NCBI RefSeq assembly: GCF_021172165.1 | Contig: NZ_CP089096.1 | Coordinates: 434,001-498,000, forward strand | DNA: 64,000 bases | Origin: Flavobacterium channae | Lineage (GTDB): Bacteria; Bacteroidota; Bacteroidia; Flavobacteriales; Flavobacteriaceae | Direction: 5' to 3' | Notes under the pieces: generated by a model | Databases searched by the model: none | Told to the model about the DNA's origin: nothing | What the model saw: the letters and a program-made list of their open reading frames with translations, nothing else | Shown: positions 43,872 to 55,692 of the stretch, piece after piece | Position numbering within the stretch: position 1 is the first letter of the stretch | Layout of the letters: each line of letters starts with the position of its first letter | Position numbers and translations under genes: made by a program

Positions 43872-44504
43872 ATGTTAAAGAAAGAAATACAATTGGCAGT
43901 TGAAAAAGGTGAAATGTTACCTTTAATGGAGGAGTTTTATACCATTCAAGGTGAAGGTTATCATACTGGAACGGCTGCTTATTTTATAAGAATTGGTGGT
44001 TGCGACGTAGGTTGCCATTGGTGTGATGTAAAAGAAAGTTGGAATGCAGAATTGCATCCGCCAACAAATACTGATATTATTGTTGCCAATGCAAAAAAAT
44101 ATGCCGATACAGTTGTAGTTACTGGTGGAGAGCCTTTAACTTGGGATATGAAATTGCTTACTTCAAAATTAAAAGAGCAAAATTTAAAAGTTCATATCGA
44201 AACATCGGGTGCTTATGAAGTAACCGGAACTTGGGATTGGTTTTGTTTGTCGCCAAAGAAAAATAAATTACCAGTTCAAAGCGCTTACGATATGGCTCAC
44301 GAATTAAAAGTTATCATCTACAACAAACACGATTTTATTTTTGCAGAAGAGCAAGCAGCTAAAGTAAATCCAAACGCGATTTTATTCTTACAACCAGAAT
44401 GGAGCAAAAAAGAAGAAATGACGCCTTTGATTGTTGATTACGTTATGAATAATCCAAAATGGCGAGTATCATTACAAACACATAAATATTTGAATATCCC
44501 ATAA
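43872..44504 (+). CDS. queE: 7-carboxy-7-deazaguanine synthase (radical SAM)
   Basis: QueE converts carboxy-tetrahydropterin to 7-carboxy-7-deazaguanine in queuosine synthesis. FYTIQGEGYHTGTAAYFIRIGGCDVGCHWCD holds the substrate loop and the CxxxCxxC 4Fe-4S site (Cys near residues 43, 47, 50). VVTGGEPL is the SAM-binding motif. The C-terminus (FLQPEWSKKE, WRVSLQTHKYLNIP) is also typical. At 210 residues it is full length. Confidence 0.94.
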   Translation: MLKKEIQLAVEKGEMLPLMEEFYTIQGEGYHTGTAAYFIRIGGCDVGCHWCDVKESWNAELHPPTNTDIIVANAKKYADTVVVTGGEPLTWDMKLLTSKLKEQNLKVHIETSGAYEVTGTWDWFCLSPKKNKLPVQSAYDMAHELKVIIYNKHDFIFAEEQAAKVNPNAILFLQPEWSKKEEMTPLIVDYVMNNPKWRVSLQTHKYLNIP

Positions 44505-44532
44505 CGGAAATCTCAAATTCATTTTTTTTCGG

Positions 44533-44584
44533 AACACAGATTTAAGAAATTAGATTAATCTTTAAAATTTTTTGAATCTGTGTT
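44533..44584. repeat. Intergenic inverted repeat after queE
   Basis: AACACAGATT (44533-44542) is inverted as AATCTGTGTT (44575-44584). The following 80 bases (to about 44665) carry CTATGTG/TTATGTG echoes. Such AACACAGATT stretches look like dispersed flavobacterial intergenic repeats. No T tract of terminator quality is seen. Confidence 0.5.
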
Positions 44585-44671
44585 TCTGTTTTAAGTTTCT
44601 CTATTGAATGCTATGTAAAGTGAAACGCCTTTTCTACATAAAGAAAATCTTATGTGTCTATGTGTTTATAA

Positions 44672-45379
44672 TTAAAGATTACTAAGCTTCGCTAAGTAAT
44701 CAAAATGGTTGCCTTCTATAACCAACTCGCATTCTAAACCGTTTGCAAATGCTGCATTTTGCAAGGTGTTGTAATCTAAATACAACCAATCAAAAGTATC
44801 TTCGGTTTCTCCTTTATATTGAATGGTAAACGTTAATTCACCATAATAACCATTCGCTGGAACTTCGTAAGCACCATCTTCGTCTTGATCATACATATAA
44901 ATCAAGTCCGAACTATCAATTAAAATTTGGCCACCTTCGTTTAATAACGATTTTATTTTTTGTAAAAACTTCGAAATCTGATTCATTTTGCCAAAAATTC
45001 CAGTTCCATTCATTAAAAGTAGAATGGTGTCAAATTTTTCTGAAGCGTCCAAATCCAAAACATCTGAAACTTTACAATTTTTCAAACCTCTTAATTTACA
45101 AGCTTTGATCGCGTTTTCCGAAATATCTATTGCAGTAATTTCAAAACCTTTTTCTTGCAAATACAAAGCGTGACTTCCCGCGCCACATCCAACGTCTAAT
45201 ACTTTTCCTTTGGCTAATTGTAATGCTTTTTTTTCCAATTTTGGCATTTCTTTAAAATCGCGAAACAAATAAGCAACGCTCATTTCATCCGCTTCTGAAA
45301 TAGAAGTTTCTGTAATTAAATCTTCTGGAGAGTTATTTGTTTGGTAATCTAAAATGGCTTTTCCGAAAAGGTCTTTCAT
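44672..45379 (-). CDS. Class I SAM-dependent methyltransferase
   Basis: The 235-residue protein has the Rossmann SAM-binding motif VLDVGCGAGSHALYLQEKG (about residue 62) and acidic motif II (ITAIDIS). The closest family text is the small-molecule methyltransferase group with FDTILLLMNGTGIFG. The substrate is unknown. The gene is divergent from the YkgJ gene and is likely monocistronic. Confidence 0.82.
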   Translation of the reverse strand: MKDLFGKAILDYQTNNSPEDLITETSISEADEMSVAYLFRDFKEMPKLEKKALQLAKGKVLDVGCGAGSHALYLQEKGFEITAIDISENAIKACKLRGLKNCKVSDVLDLDASEKFDTILLLMNGTGIFGKMNQISKFLQKIKSLLNEGGQILIDSSDLIYMYDQDEDGAYEVPANGYYGELTFTIQYKGETEDTFDWLYLDYNTLQNAAFANGLECELVIEGNHFDYLAKLSNL

Positions 45380-45433
45380 GCTTTATATTTCAAAATTCAA
45401 CATTCGTTATTCTAAATTCGGAATTCAAAATCG

Positions 45434-45441
45434 TAACTTTG
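45434..45441 (+). promoter_or_regulatory. -7 box of the YkgJ gene
   Basis: TAACTTTG matches TAnnTTTG exactly, 19 nt before the ATG. Confidence 0.5.
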
Positions 45442-45459
45442 CAGTAGAAAATTCATAAA

Positions 45460-45957
45460 ATGCTAAAGCCAAATTTAAACGAACTCGGAAAACTTGCCAA
45501 AGATACGCATAACGAAACCAAAAAGTATTTTGACAAGCTAAAAAAGAAAACACCAAAGAATTTGGATTATGTAATGCAAGATTTACACGATGCCGAATTT
45601 AAAAAAACGGATTGTTTAGAGTGTGCCAATTGTTGCAAAACAACTGGGCCGTTATTTACTTCGGCCGATATTGAACGAATTTCGAAAAGTTTCAGACAAA
45701 AGCCACAGCAATTTATTGATCAATATCTTCGTATTGATGAAGATAATGATTATGTGTTGAAAAGTGTTCCGTGCACGTTTTTAGATAGCGACAACAAATG
45801 TTTCATCTACGATGTTCGCCCAAAAGCCTGCCGTGAATTTCCACACACAGATAGAAAGAAATTCCAACAAATCTCTGATTTAACGTTGAAGAACGTTGCT
45901 ATTTGTCCAGCCGCTTATAATATTGTGGAGAAAATGAAGGAGAAGTTGCCGCTTTAA
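45460..45957 (+). CDS. YkgJ-family Cys-cluster protein
   Basis: The 165-residue cytoplasmic protein has the Zn/Fe-chelating cluster pattern of the CxxCxxxC family: DCLECANCCKTTGP, then PCTFLDSDNKCFIYDVRPKACREFP. A later CPAAYN holds another Cys. These domains bind zinc or an iron-sulfur cluster. No enzymatic role is established for this subgroup. Confidence 0.83.
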   Translation: MLKPNLNELGKLAKDTHNETKKYFDKLKKKTPKNLDYVMQDLHDAEFKKTDCLECANCCKTTGPLFTSADIERISKSFRQKPQQFIDQYLRIDEDNDYVLKSVPCTFLDSDNKCFIYDVRPKACREFPHTDRKKFQQISDLTLKNVAICPAAYNIVEKMKEKLPL

Positions 45958-46001
45958 AAGTGGTCAGTGTTCAGTTGAAAGTGTTCAGTTTTATTCGCAA
46001 T

Positions 46002-46025
46002 CTTGTCATTCCGCTAGGAATCTCA
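46002..46025. repeat. Dispersed repeat, TTGTCATTCC type
   Basis: CTTGTCATTCCGCTAGGAA followed by TCTCA resembles a repeat scattered in Bacteroidetes intergenic regions. GTGTTCAGTT is also repeated just upstream (45967-45990). The family assignment is from memory. Confidence 0.4.
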
Positions 46026-46030
46026 AAAGC

Positions 46031-46603
46031 TTAGTTTAATCTTGTTGAGATAACTTCTGTTTTTAAATCATTTCCATTACAAGTAATTTTTGAAGTAACG
46101 GAAAAATCATTCAAAAGATATTTTGTCTTTTTAATTCCAATATTTTCAAGGTCTAAAAATTGAATATAGTCTTCTTTATTATAGATATAGGTTTTAATAA
46201 TATTAAAGTTTTTACCTTCTGAAAACCCTTTCAATTCGTATAAATAATTTTCGTTATTAGAAACAATTAATATGTTATAATAAAACTTGTTTTTGGTAAA
46301 TGGTATATCGGTTTGTAAAGTGTCTTTTGGATTAAACTCACAATTATAATTTTCGTAAAAAACAAATTCAGAAAACTTTTCTTTAGATTTTAATTTGTCT
46401 ATCTCTTTAATAATATCTTTTCTGAATTCTAAAAGAAAATCAATATTATTCTTTAATTCTTCTTGTTTATAGATTGAAGAATCAGTTTTATTCAATTGAC
46501 TAACTATTTGATTATTCCAATTATTAATAGAAATTGTTCTGTTTTCTTTTGAACACCCTAAAGATATTAATAGAAGTAAAATTAGTAGTCTTTTCTCTTT
46601 CAT
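46031..46603 (-). CDS. Hypothetical lipoprotein
   Basis: The 190-residue product has a short lipoprotein signal peptide ending in the lipobox LISLGC (Cys 17). The rest is Lys/Asn/Ile-rich with predicted beta strands (KNKFYYNILIVSNNENYLYELKG). No family is recognised. It starts 17 nt after the NamZ-like gene and is probably co-transcribed with it. It is markedly A/T-rich, even for this genome. Confidence 0.6.
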   Translation of the reverse strand: MKEKRLLILLLLISLGCSKENRTISINNWNNQIVSQLNKTDSSIYKQEELKNNIDFLLEFRKDIIKEIDKLKSKEKFSEFVFYENYNCEFNPKDTLQTDIPFTKNKFYYNILIVSNNENYLYELKGFSEGKNFNIIKTYIYNKEDYIQFLDLENIGIKKTKYLLNDFSVTSKITCNGNDLKTEVISTRLN

Positions 46604-46620
46604 CTTTTCTCTATTTTCTT

Positions 46621-47871
46621 TTACTCATAAATCAAATACTTCGCTCTAACTTTTTTAAACTGTTCTAAACCTTCTTGCCAGGTTTTTCTAATTTCTTTTT
46701 CGGTCATTCCGCCTTCAATTTGTTCGCGGAGTTTTTTGGTTCCGGCTAATTTGGTAAAGAAATCATTGAAGAAAATGGTTTTGTCTGACGTGTTTTCGTA
46801 AGCTTTCAATAACCATTTTAATTCCAATCGGTGAACTTTTCTGATTTCAGTTAAATCTTCTCCAAAACATACTTTTCCATTATGAACTGGATCTTTTGCA
46901 CCAAAGTTTGGTTTTGGTGTAAAACTAAAATCAAATTCACTTTCGGGTAAAAAGGGTGAACCGTAAATTTGGAATTGCTTTTCTGTTCCACGACCTAAAC
47001 TTACATTTGTACCTTCAAAAAAGCACAAACTCGCATATAAATTTATCGATTGATCGTTTGGTAAGTTTGGTGATGGTTTTATAGGTAAACTATATTTCAT
47101 ATCATGCGAGTAATTCAAACAAGGCGCTATTTTCAAATCACATTGCAAAGCTTGTCCTGAGCTTGTCGAAGGATTTAACCAATTTTCGCCATTAATCATT
47201 TTAGCATATTCACCAATTGTCATGCCATGCAAAACCGGAATTTCATGCATTCCTACAAAACTTTTGTGTTCCTTTTCTAAAATTGGTCCATCAATAATAG
47301 TTCCATTCGGATTTGGTCGGTCTAAAACCAAAAGTGGAATATTGTTTTCAGCACAAGCTTCCATCACATAATGTAAAGAAGATATATAGGTGTAAAATCG
47401 CGCTCCTACATCTTGCAAATCAAAAACCAAAATATCTATTCCTTCTAATTGTTCAGGTTTTGGCTTTTTGTTGTTTCCGTAAAGGGAAATAATCGGCAAA
47501 TTTGTTTTGGTGTCTTTTCCGTCTACGATTAATTCGCCAGCATCAGCCGTTCCTCTAAAACCATGTTCAGGAGCATATATTTTTTGAAGATTAATATTTT
47601 GCTCTATTAGGAAGTCAACCAAATGTTTTTCCTTTGAAAGAATTCCCGTTTGATTTGTAACAATTCCAACACGTTTATCTTTTAATAATGGTAAATAACT
47701 TTCAAAATTTTCGGCTCCAGTTTTAAAAGTAGCATCAGTAGGAATTACATTCAAAGTTACATTATCGGTAGTTACTTTTTTAGATGCTATTGCCTTTTTA
47801 CTACTTCCGCACGAAACGATTAGTAAAGAAAAAAATAAAAATGTACTTTTGAAGAATAATTTAGATGTCAT
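46621..47871 (-). CDS. DUF1343 lipoprotein, NamZ-like exo-beta-N-acetylmuramidase
   Basis: Starting at ATG 47871 gives a lipoprotein signal peptide with lipobox LIVSC. The mature protein has the DUF1343 text DKRVGIVTNQTGIL, IYAPEHGFRGTADAGE, VFDLQDVGARFYTYISSLHYVMEAC, LDRPNPNG and EGTNVSLGRGTE. Characterised members (NamZ) release MurNAc from peptidoglycan fragments. anmK at 56929 acts on anhydroMurNAc, so cell-wall recycling is plausible. Codons from 47151-47172 encode NPSTSSGQA, a known translation of a palindromic dispersed repeat, inserted without frame shift. Confidence 0.85.
   Translation of the reverse strand: MTSKLFFKSTFLFFSLLIVSCGSSKKAIASKKVTTDNVTLNVIPTDATFKTGAENFESYLPLLKDKRVGIVTNQTGILSKEKHLVDFLIEQNINLQKIYAPEHGFRGTADAGELIVDGKDTKTNLPIISLYGNNKKPKPEQLEGIDILVFDLQDVGARFYTYISSLHYVMEACAENNIPLLVLDRPNPNGTIIDGPILEKEHKSFVGMHEIPVLHGMTIGEYAKMINGENWLNPSTSSGQALQCDLKIAPCLNYSHDMKYSLPIKPSPNLPNDQSINLYASLCFFEGTNVSLGRGTEKQFQIYGSPFLPESEFDFSFTPKPNFGAKDPVHNGKVCFGEDLTEIRKVHRLELKWLLKAYENTSDKTIFFNDFFTKLAGTKKLREQIEGGMTEKEIRKTWQEGLEQFKKVRAKYLIYE
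47151..47172. repeat. Palindromic dispersed repeat inside the NamZ-like gene
   Basis: CTTGTCCTGAGCTTGTCGAAG is translated on the minus strand as PSTSSGQA. This oligomer recurs in many Bacteroidetes genomes. Here it enlarges a loop between conserved NamZ motifs. Confidence 0.55.
47844..47851 (+). promoter_or_regulatory. -7 box of the FtsX-type permease gene
   Basis: TACTTTTG matches TAnnTTTG. It lies inside the 5' coding end of the divergent NamZ-like gene and 28 nt before the TTG start chosen for the permease. Confidence 0.45.
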
Positions 47872-47878
47872 AAAAACC

Positions 47879-49111
47879 TTGAATTTAGAATATTTCATAG
47901 CCAAAAGACTAATTGCTGCTAAAAGTTATAAAAGTAGTATTTCTTCACCAATTATAAAAATTGCGATTACTGCTATAGCTATCGGAATTATAATGATGAT
48001 AATGGCTGTAGCAACTGGTGTAGGGTTGCAAGATAAGATTAGAGAGAAAGTTTCGGCATTCAACGGACATATAATTATTTCAAATTTTGATGATAACCAA
48101 TCTCAGGTTACTTCAGAACCTATTTCTATCAATCAAAGTTTTTATCCAAAATTTAAAAATGTTTCAGGGATAAGTCATGTACAAGCGGTAGCAAGTAAGG
48201 CAGGAATCATTCGTACAGAAAAAGCTTTTGAAGGTATTATATATAAAGGAGTAGGAAAAGATTATAATTTCTCCAATTTGGAAGAATATTTGGTCGAAGG
48301 GAAAATCCCAAATTTAAAATCCGAATTAAATACCGAGGTTTTGATTTCGGAATATTTAGCAAAACGATTAGAATTAAAAGTTGGCGATAAATTTTTGGCG
48401 TTCTTTATGAAGGAGAATGGGAAAATGCCTAACAAAAGAAACTTTCTAATCACTGGAATATTCAATTCGGGTTTTCAAGAATTTGATGCTACCTATATAA
48501 TAGGAGATATTCGACATATTCAACTTATCAATAAATGGCAACCAACAGAAGTTGGAGCATTCGAGGTTTTTGTAGACGACTTTACAAAAATCAAAGAAAA
48601 AGGAGAGGAAGTGTACAGCGAAATTCCCCCTACATATAATAGTATAACTATAGAAGATAAGTATTATAGTATTTTCGAATGGTTAAAACTTTTCGATTTT
48701 AATATTTTGGTCATATTAATTGTAATGATAATTGTTGCTACTATAAATATGGTTGTAGCATTGTTAGTTCTTATTTTAGAAAGAACTCAAATGATAGGAA
48801 TCTTAAAGGCGATGGGAGCGAATAATTGGAATGTTAGAAAAATTTTTCTTTACAATGCTTTTTATTTAATAGCTCGAGGATTATTTTGGGGTAATGCAAT
48901 AGCACTTTCATTATTGTTTATTCAAAAAATATTTGGTGTAATAAAACTTAATCCTGAAAATTATTATGTAAACGAAGCTCCAGTTAGTATTAATTTGCTA
49001 CATATATTACTTTTAAATGTAGGAACAGTTGCTGTTTGTTTATTAGTTTTATTAATTCCATCCTATATAATCACTAAAATTTCACCTGTAAAAGCAATTC
49101 GTTTCGATTAA
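47879..49111 (+). CDS. FtsX/LolE-type ABC permease
   Basis: A MacB-like/LolC-LolE permease of about 410 residues: an N-terminal transmembrane helix (IAITAIAIGIIMMIMAVATGVGLQ), a large periplasmic domain (about 50-270), then three C-terminal helices. TTG 47879 is chosen as start because family proteins begin x-N-x-EYFIAKRL and a promoter box overlaps the earlier TTG at 47849. The ATPase partner is not adjacent. Lipoprotein release or outer-membrane transport is the usual role. Confidence 0.8.
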   Translation: MNLEYFIAKRLIAAKSYKSSISSPIIKIAITAIAIGIIMMIMAVATGVGLQDKIREKVSAFNGHIIISNFDDNQSQVTSEPISINQSFYPKFKNVSGISHVQAVASKAGIIRTEKAFEGIIYKGVGKDYNFSNLEEYLVEGKIPNLKSELNTEVLISEYLAKRLELKVGDKFLAFFMKENGKMPNKRNFLITGIFNSGFQEFDATYIIGDIRHIQLINKWQPTEVGAFEVFVDDFTKIKEKGEEVYSEIPPTYNSITIEDKYYSIFEWLKLFDFNILVILIVMIIVATINMVVALLVLILERTQMIGILKAMGANNWNVRKIFLYNAFYLIARGLFWGNAIALSLLFIQKIFGVIKLNPENYYVNEAPVSINLLHILLLNVGTVAVCLLVLLIPSYIITKISPVKAIRFD

Positions 49112-49170
49112 TTTGTTTTTTCTAAAAGTCCAAAACAATAGCTTTTCTCTTATTTAGTGAATAAAACCTT

Positions 49171-49207
49171 ATAACCATTCTATAATATTTAGGGTGGTTA
49201 TTTTTTT
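49171..49207 (+). terminator. Terminator of the permease gene
   Basis: ATAACCA and TGGTTAT arms are followed by T7. Confidence 0.75.
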
Positions 49208-49307
49208 ATGCCATTTTTTAAGAAAAAAACTTTCCTGTATTAAGTTCTTGTTATCAGCGAGTTAAGAAAAGAAGTAAAAAAAAGACAAAAAAAGTTTGGT
49301 AAAAGGC

Positions 49308-49337
49308 TTGTGGTTATGAAAAAGATTTCTACTTTTG
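49308..49337 (+). promoter_or_regulatory. rRNA promoter P1
   Basis: TTG (49308-49310), 19-nt spacer, TACTTTTG (49330-49337), then the GC-rich discriminator CACCCGC. Confidence 0.75.
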
Positions 49338-49419
49338 CACCCGCATTAAAGCAGAAGTTCATACACAAACTGAGAAATTGACCGAGTCAAAAAAACTTTA
49401 AAAAAAGTTGAAAAAAGAT

Positions 49420-49451
49420 TTGGATAATAGAAAGTATAGGTAGTATCTTTG
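49420..49451 (+). promoter_or_regulatory. rRNA promoter P2
   Basis: TTG (49420-49422), 21-nt spacer, TATCTTTG (49444-49451), then CCGACCCG. Confidence 0.7.
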
Positions 49452-49545
49452 CCGACCCGAAACGAAAGAATTGGGGAGTGCAGGTTCTTAAAAATAGTGG
49501 AAAAGTGGTCATGAAAAAATAATCAAAAAATTTTTTCAAAAAAGC

Positions 49546-49575
49546 TTGCCAGATTAAAAAAGAGTTGTACTTTTG
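49546..49575 (+). promoter_or_regulatory. rRNA promoter P3
   Basis: TTG (49546-49548), 19-nt spacer, TACTTTTG (49568-49575), then CACCCGC, nearly identical to P1. Confidence 0.75.
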
Positions 49576-49766
49576 CACCCGCTAATCGAATGAGAGGCGA
49601 GATTAAAAAAAAGAATGACACGTTCATAGACATATTGAATTGACAGCACAAAATTACAGTGATGTAATTTTGAAAATAAGAGAGAGTAAGATTTTTCGAG
49701 TAAATTGAAAACAACCTAGCGACTTGAATCGAATAAAACAAGATAGAGTAATCTATCAAACAATAT

Positions 49767-51282
<1,516 letters not shown>

Positions 51283-51371
51283 AGAGAAGATTAGAGCCGC
51301 AAGGTTTTGGTTGAAAGGAAGATATTACTCTCGCTGTTAATTTAAAAAATAAGAATAAGCAAAGAAAACAG

Positions 51372-51445
51372 AGTCTCGTAGCTCAGCTGGTTAGAGTACT
51401 ACACTGATAATGTAGGGGTCGGCAGTTCGAGTCTGCCCGGGACTA
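51372..51445 (+). tRNA. tRNA-Ile (GAT anticodon)
   Basis: The acceptor AGTCTCG pairs with CGGGACT. The anticodon stem CTACA/TGTAG encloses CTGATAA with anticodon GAT. The T arm is GGCAG-TTCGAGT-CTGCC. CCA is not encoded. It sits in the 16S-23S spacer as usual. Confidence 0.95.
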
Positions 51446-51538
51446 CTTTTTTAAGCTTGTTTGAAGGAAATTTTAGAGGTTGAGTAACCGTTTGAAGTAG
51501 TGTTAACTTAGAACTGTTAACGAAAACACTAAAACAAC

Positions 51539-51612
51539 GGGGGATTAGCTCAGCTGGCTAGAGCGCCTGCCTTGCACGCAGGAGGTCATCGGTTCGACTC
51601 CGATATTCTCCA
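51539..51612 (+). tRNA. tRNA-Ala (TGC anticodon)
   Basis: The acceptor GGGGGAT pairs with ATTCTCC using two G-U pairs. The anticodon stem CCTGC/GCAGG encloses CTTGCAC with anticodon TGC. The T arm is ATCGG-TTCGACT-CCGAT. CCA is not encoded. Confidence 0.95.
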
Positions 51613-51780
51613 CAACGGCTATAGAGTCAAAGCTGATAATTTTTGTCAGTGGCGACGCGCCACAAGTTCATTGACATATTGAGATAAAATACATTTAAAA
51701 AGTAGAAAGTACAGTAGATGCGCGATTTATCGCGTATTTATAAAGAAAGCCCTGTTTTTATGAAAATAGAAATAGGCGGC

Positions 51781-54658
<2,878 letters not shown>

Positions 54659-54662
54659 TAAG

Positions 54663-54682
54663 ACTCCCCCTTCGGGGGGAGT
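54663..54682 (+). other. UUCG tetraloop hairpin in the 23S-5S spacer
   Basis: ACTCCCCC and GGGGGAGT pair around TTCG directly after 23S. There is no T tract, so it is probably a processing or stability element, not a terminator. Confidence 0.6.
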
Positions 54683-54783
54683 GAAACTTTCTTTAAATTA
54701 ATTTATCTCAGTATGTTAAGATATTGTTCAATGGATAATTAGTAATTAACTATTGAAAAATTGCTCAAAGCAATTTAACCTCT

Positions 54784-54893
54784 TAAGGTGGTTATTGCGT
54801 CGGGGCTCACCTCTTCCCTTTCCGAACAGAGAAGTTAAGCCCGACTGCGCAGATGGTACTGCAGTTATGTGGGAGAGTATGTCGCCGCCTTTC
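54784..54893 (+). rRNA. rrf: 5S ribosomal RNA
   Basis: The terminal stem is AAGGTGG (54785-54791) with CCGCCTT (54885-54891). The core has CACCTCTTCCC, TTCCGAACAGAGAAGTTAAGC and GGGAGAGTA, conserved in Bacteroidetes 5S. Confidence 0.95.
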
Positions 54894-54897
54894 TTTT

Positions 54898-54931
54898 GAA
54901 AAGCCTGTCTAGTTTTAGACAGGCTTTTTTG
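54898..54931 (+). terminator. rRNA operon terminator
   Basis: AAAGCCTGTCTA and TAGACAGGCTTT pair, followed by T6. Confidence 0.9.
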
Positions 54932-54980
54932 TTTTTATATGGTTTTGGAAATAATACTTCGTGTAAAATGATATTTATAA

Positions 54981-55619
54981 CTACGTATTTGAACTATTGT
55001 TGTAATTACAGTTAGTATTTATAGGACAAATATCACATTTTGGATTTGTTGGACGACAAATTTCACGTCCTAAAAAAGAGAGTGACATTCCTATTTCACT
55101 CCAAATTTCTTTAGGAAGCACCTGTATTAATTGTTTTTCTACTTTATTTCCGTCTTTTGACTCAGATATTAAGCCAATTCTGGGTGCTACTCTTATTACA
55201 TGTAAATCTGCTATTATGCCTTCGGCAGGTAATTTCATTTCTCTCATAATAACATTAGCAGATTTTCTACCAATTCCTTTAAGAGCAACTAAATGTTCCA
55301 TGATTGATGGAATATTTTTATCTTCTTTTAAATGTTGTGCAATTTTAATTATCCAATTTGCTTTTGTACTAAAATTTCTAACTTTTGAAATGTGTGGTAT
55401 TAATGCTTCGGTATTAGAAACAGCCAAACTTTCTAAATTTGGATAAATAGCAAAAAGATTAGGTGCTATTTTATTAATATTTGCATCTGAATCTTGAGTA
55501 GATAAAATTACCATTATTAGTAATTGATAATGATTTTCGTAATTTAAAGGATGTTTTCTTCCTTTATACAAATTTAAAATCGGTAAGAGTTTTATATCCC
55601 ATTCTTCGTTAAAAAGCAT
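54981..55619 (-). CDS. nth: Endonuclease III-type DNA glycosylase/AP lyase
   Basis: The 212-residue HhH-GPD protein has LKGIGRKSANVI with the nucleophile at Lys119 and the catalytic Asp138 in IADLHVIRV, corresponding to K120/D138 of E. coli Nth. The C-terminal 4Fe-4S site is CRPTNPKCDICPINTNC (C-x6-C-x2-C-x5-C). E. coli has Asp-Thr-His where this protein has Asp-Leu-His, and the N-terminus is divergent, so it may be a paralogue with altered base preference. It would remove oxidised pyrimidines in base excision repair. Confidence 0.85.
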   Translation of the reverse strand: MLFNEEWDIKLLPILNLYKGRKHPLNYENHYQLLIMVILSTQDSDANINKIAPNLFAIYPNLESLAVSNTEALIPHISKVRNFSTKANWIIKIAQHLKEDKNIPSIMEHLVALKGIGRKSANVIMREMKLPAEGIIADLHVIRVAPRIGLISESKDGNKVEKQLIQVLPKEIWSEIGMSLSFLGREICRPTNPKCDICPINTNCNYNNSSNT

Positions 55620-55637
55620 TTTTTATTTTAAAGATAT

Positions 55638-55671
55638 AAAAAAAGAGCCTAACTTTTAGTTTAGGCTCTTT
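55638..55671 (-). terminator. Terminator of the acyl-CoA dehydrogenase gene
   Basis: On the minus strand AAAGAGCCTAAACT and AGTTAGGCTCTTT form a stem followed by T. Confidence 0.85.
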
Positions 55672-55692
55672 AGGTATTTGTTTTAGATATGA

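Larger units (their letters stand above)
49112..49766 (+). other. Promoter and leader region of the rRNA operon (no protein gene)
   Basis: The 655-base stretch holds the permease terminator, three tandem promoters and a structured leader. A GTGA-loop hairpin lies at 49649-49672 (CAAAATTACA with TGTAATTTTG). AATTGACAGC (49638-49647) and GAGAGTAA (49682-49689) pair with a contiguous segment after 16S (51325-51342). Short ORFs in this region have no coding character. Confidence 0.75.

Noticed and set aside
49387..49759. Minus-strand open frames in the rRNA leader
   Set aside because: The region is explained by three promoters and a structured leader; products are Phe/Leu-rich low-complexity text without family features.
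51372..51612. tRNA genes as integration sites for a mobile element
   Set aside because: Both are inside the rRNA spacer, intact, and no integrase or duplicated 3' tRNA end is present.
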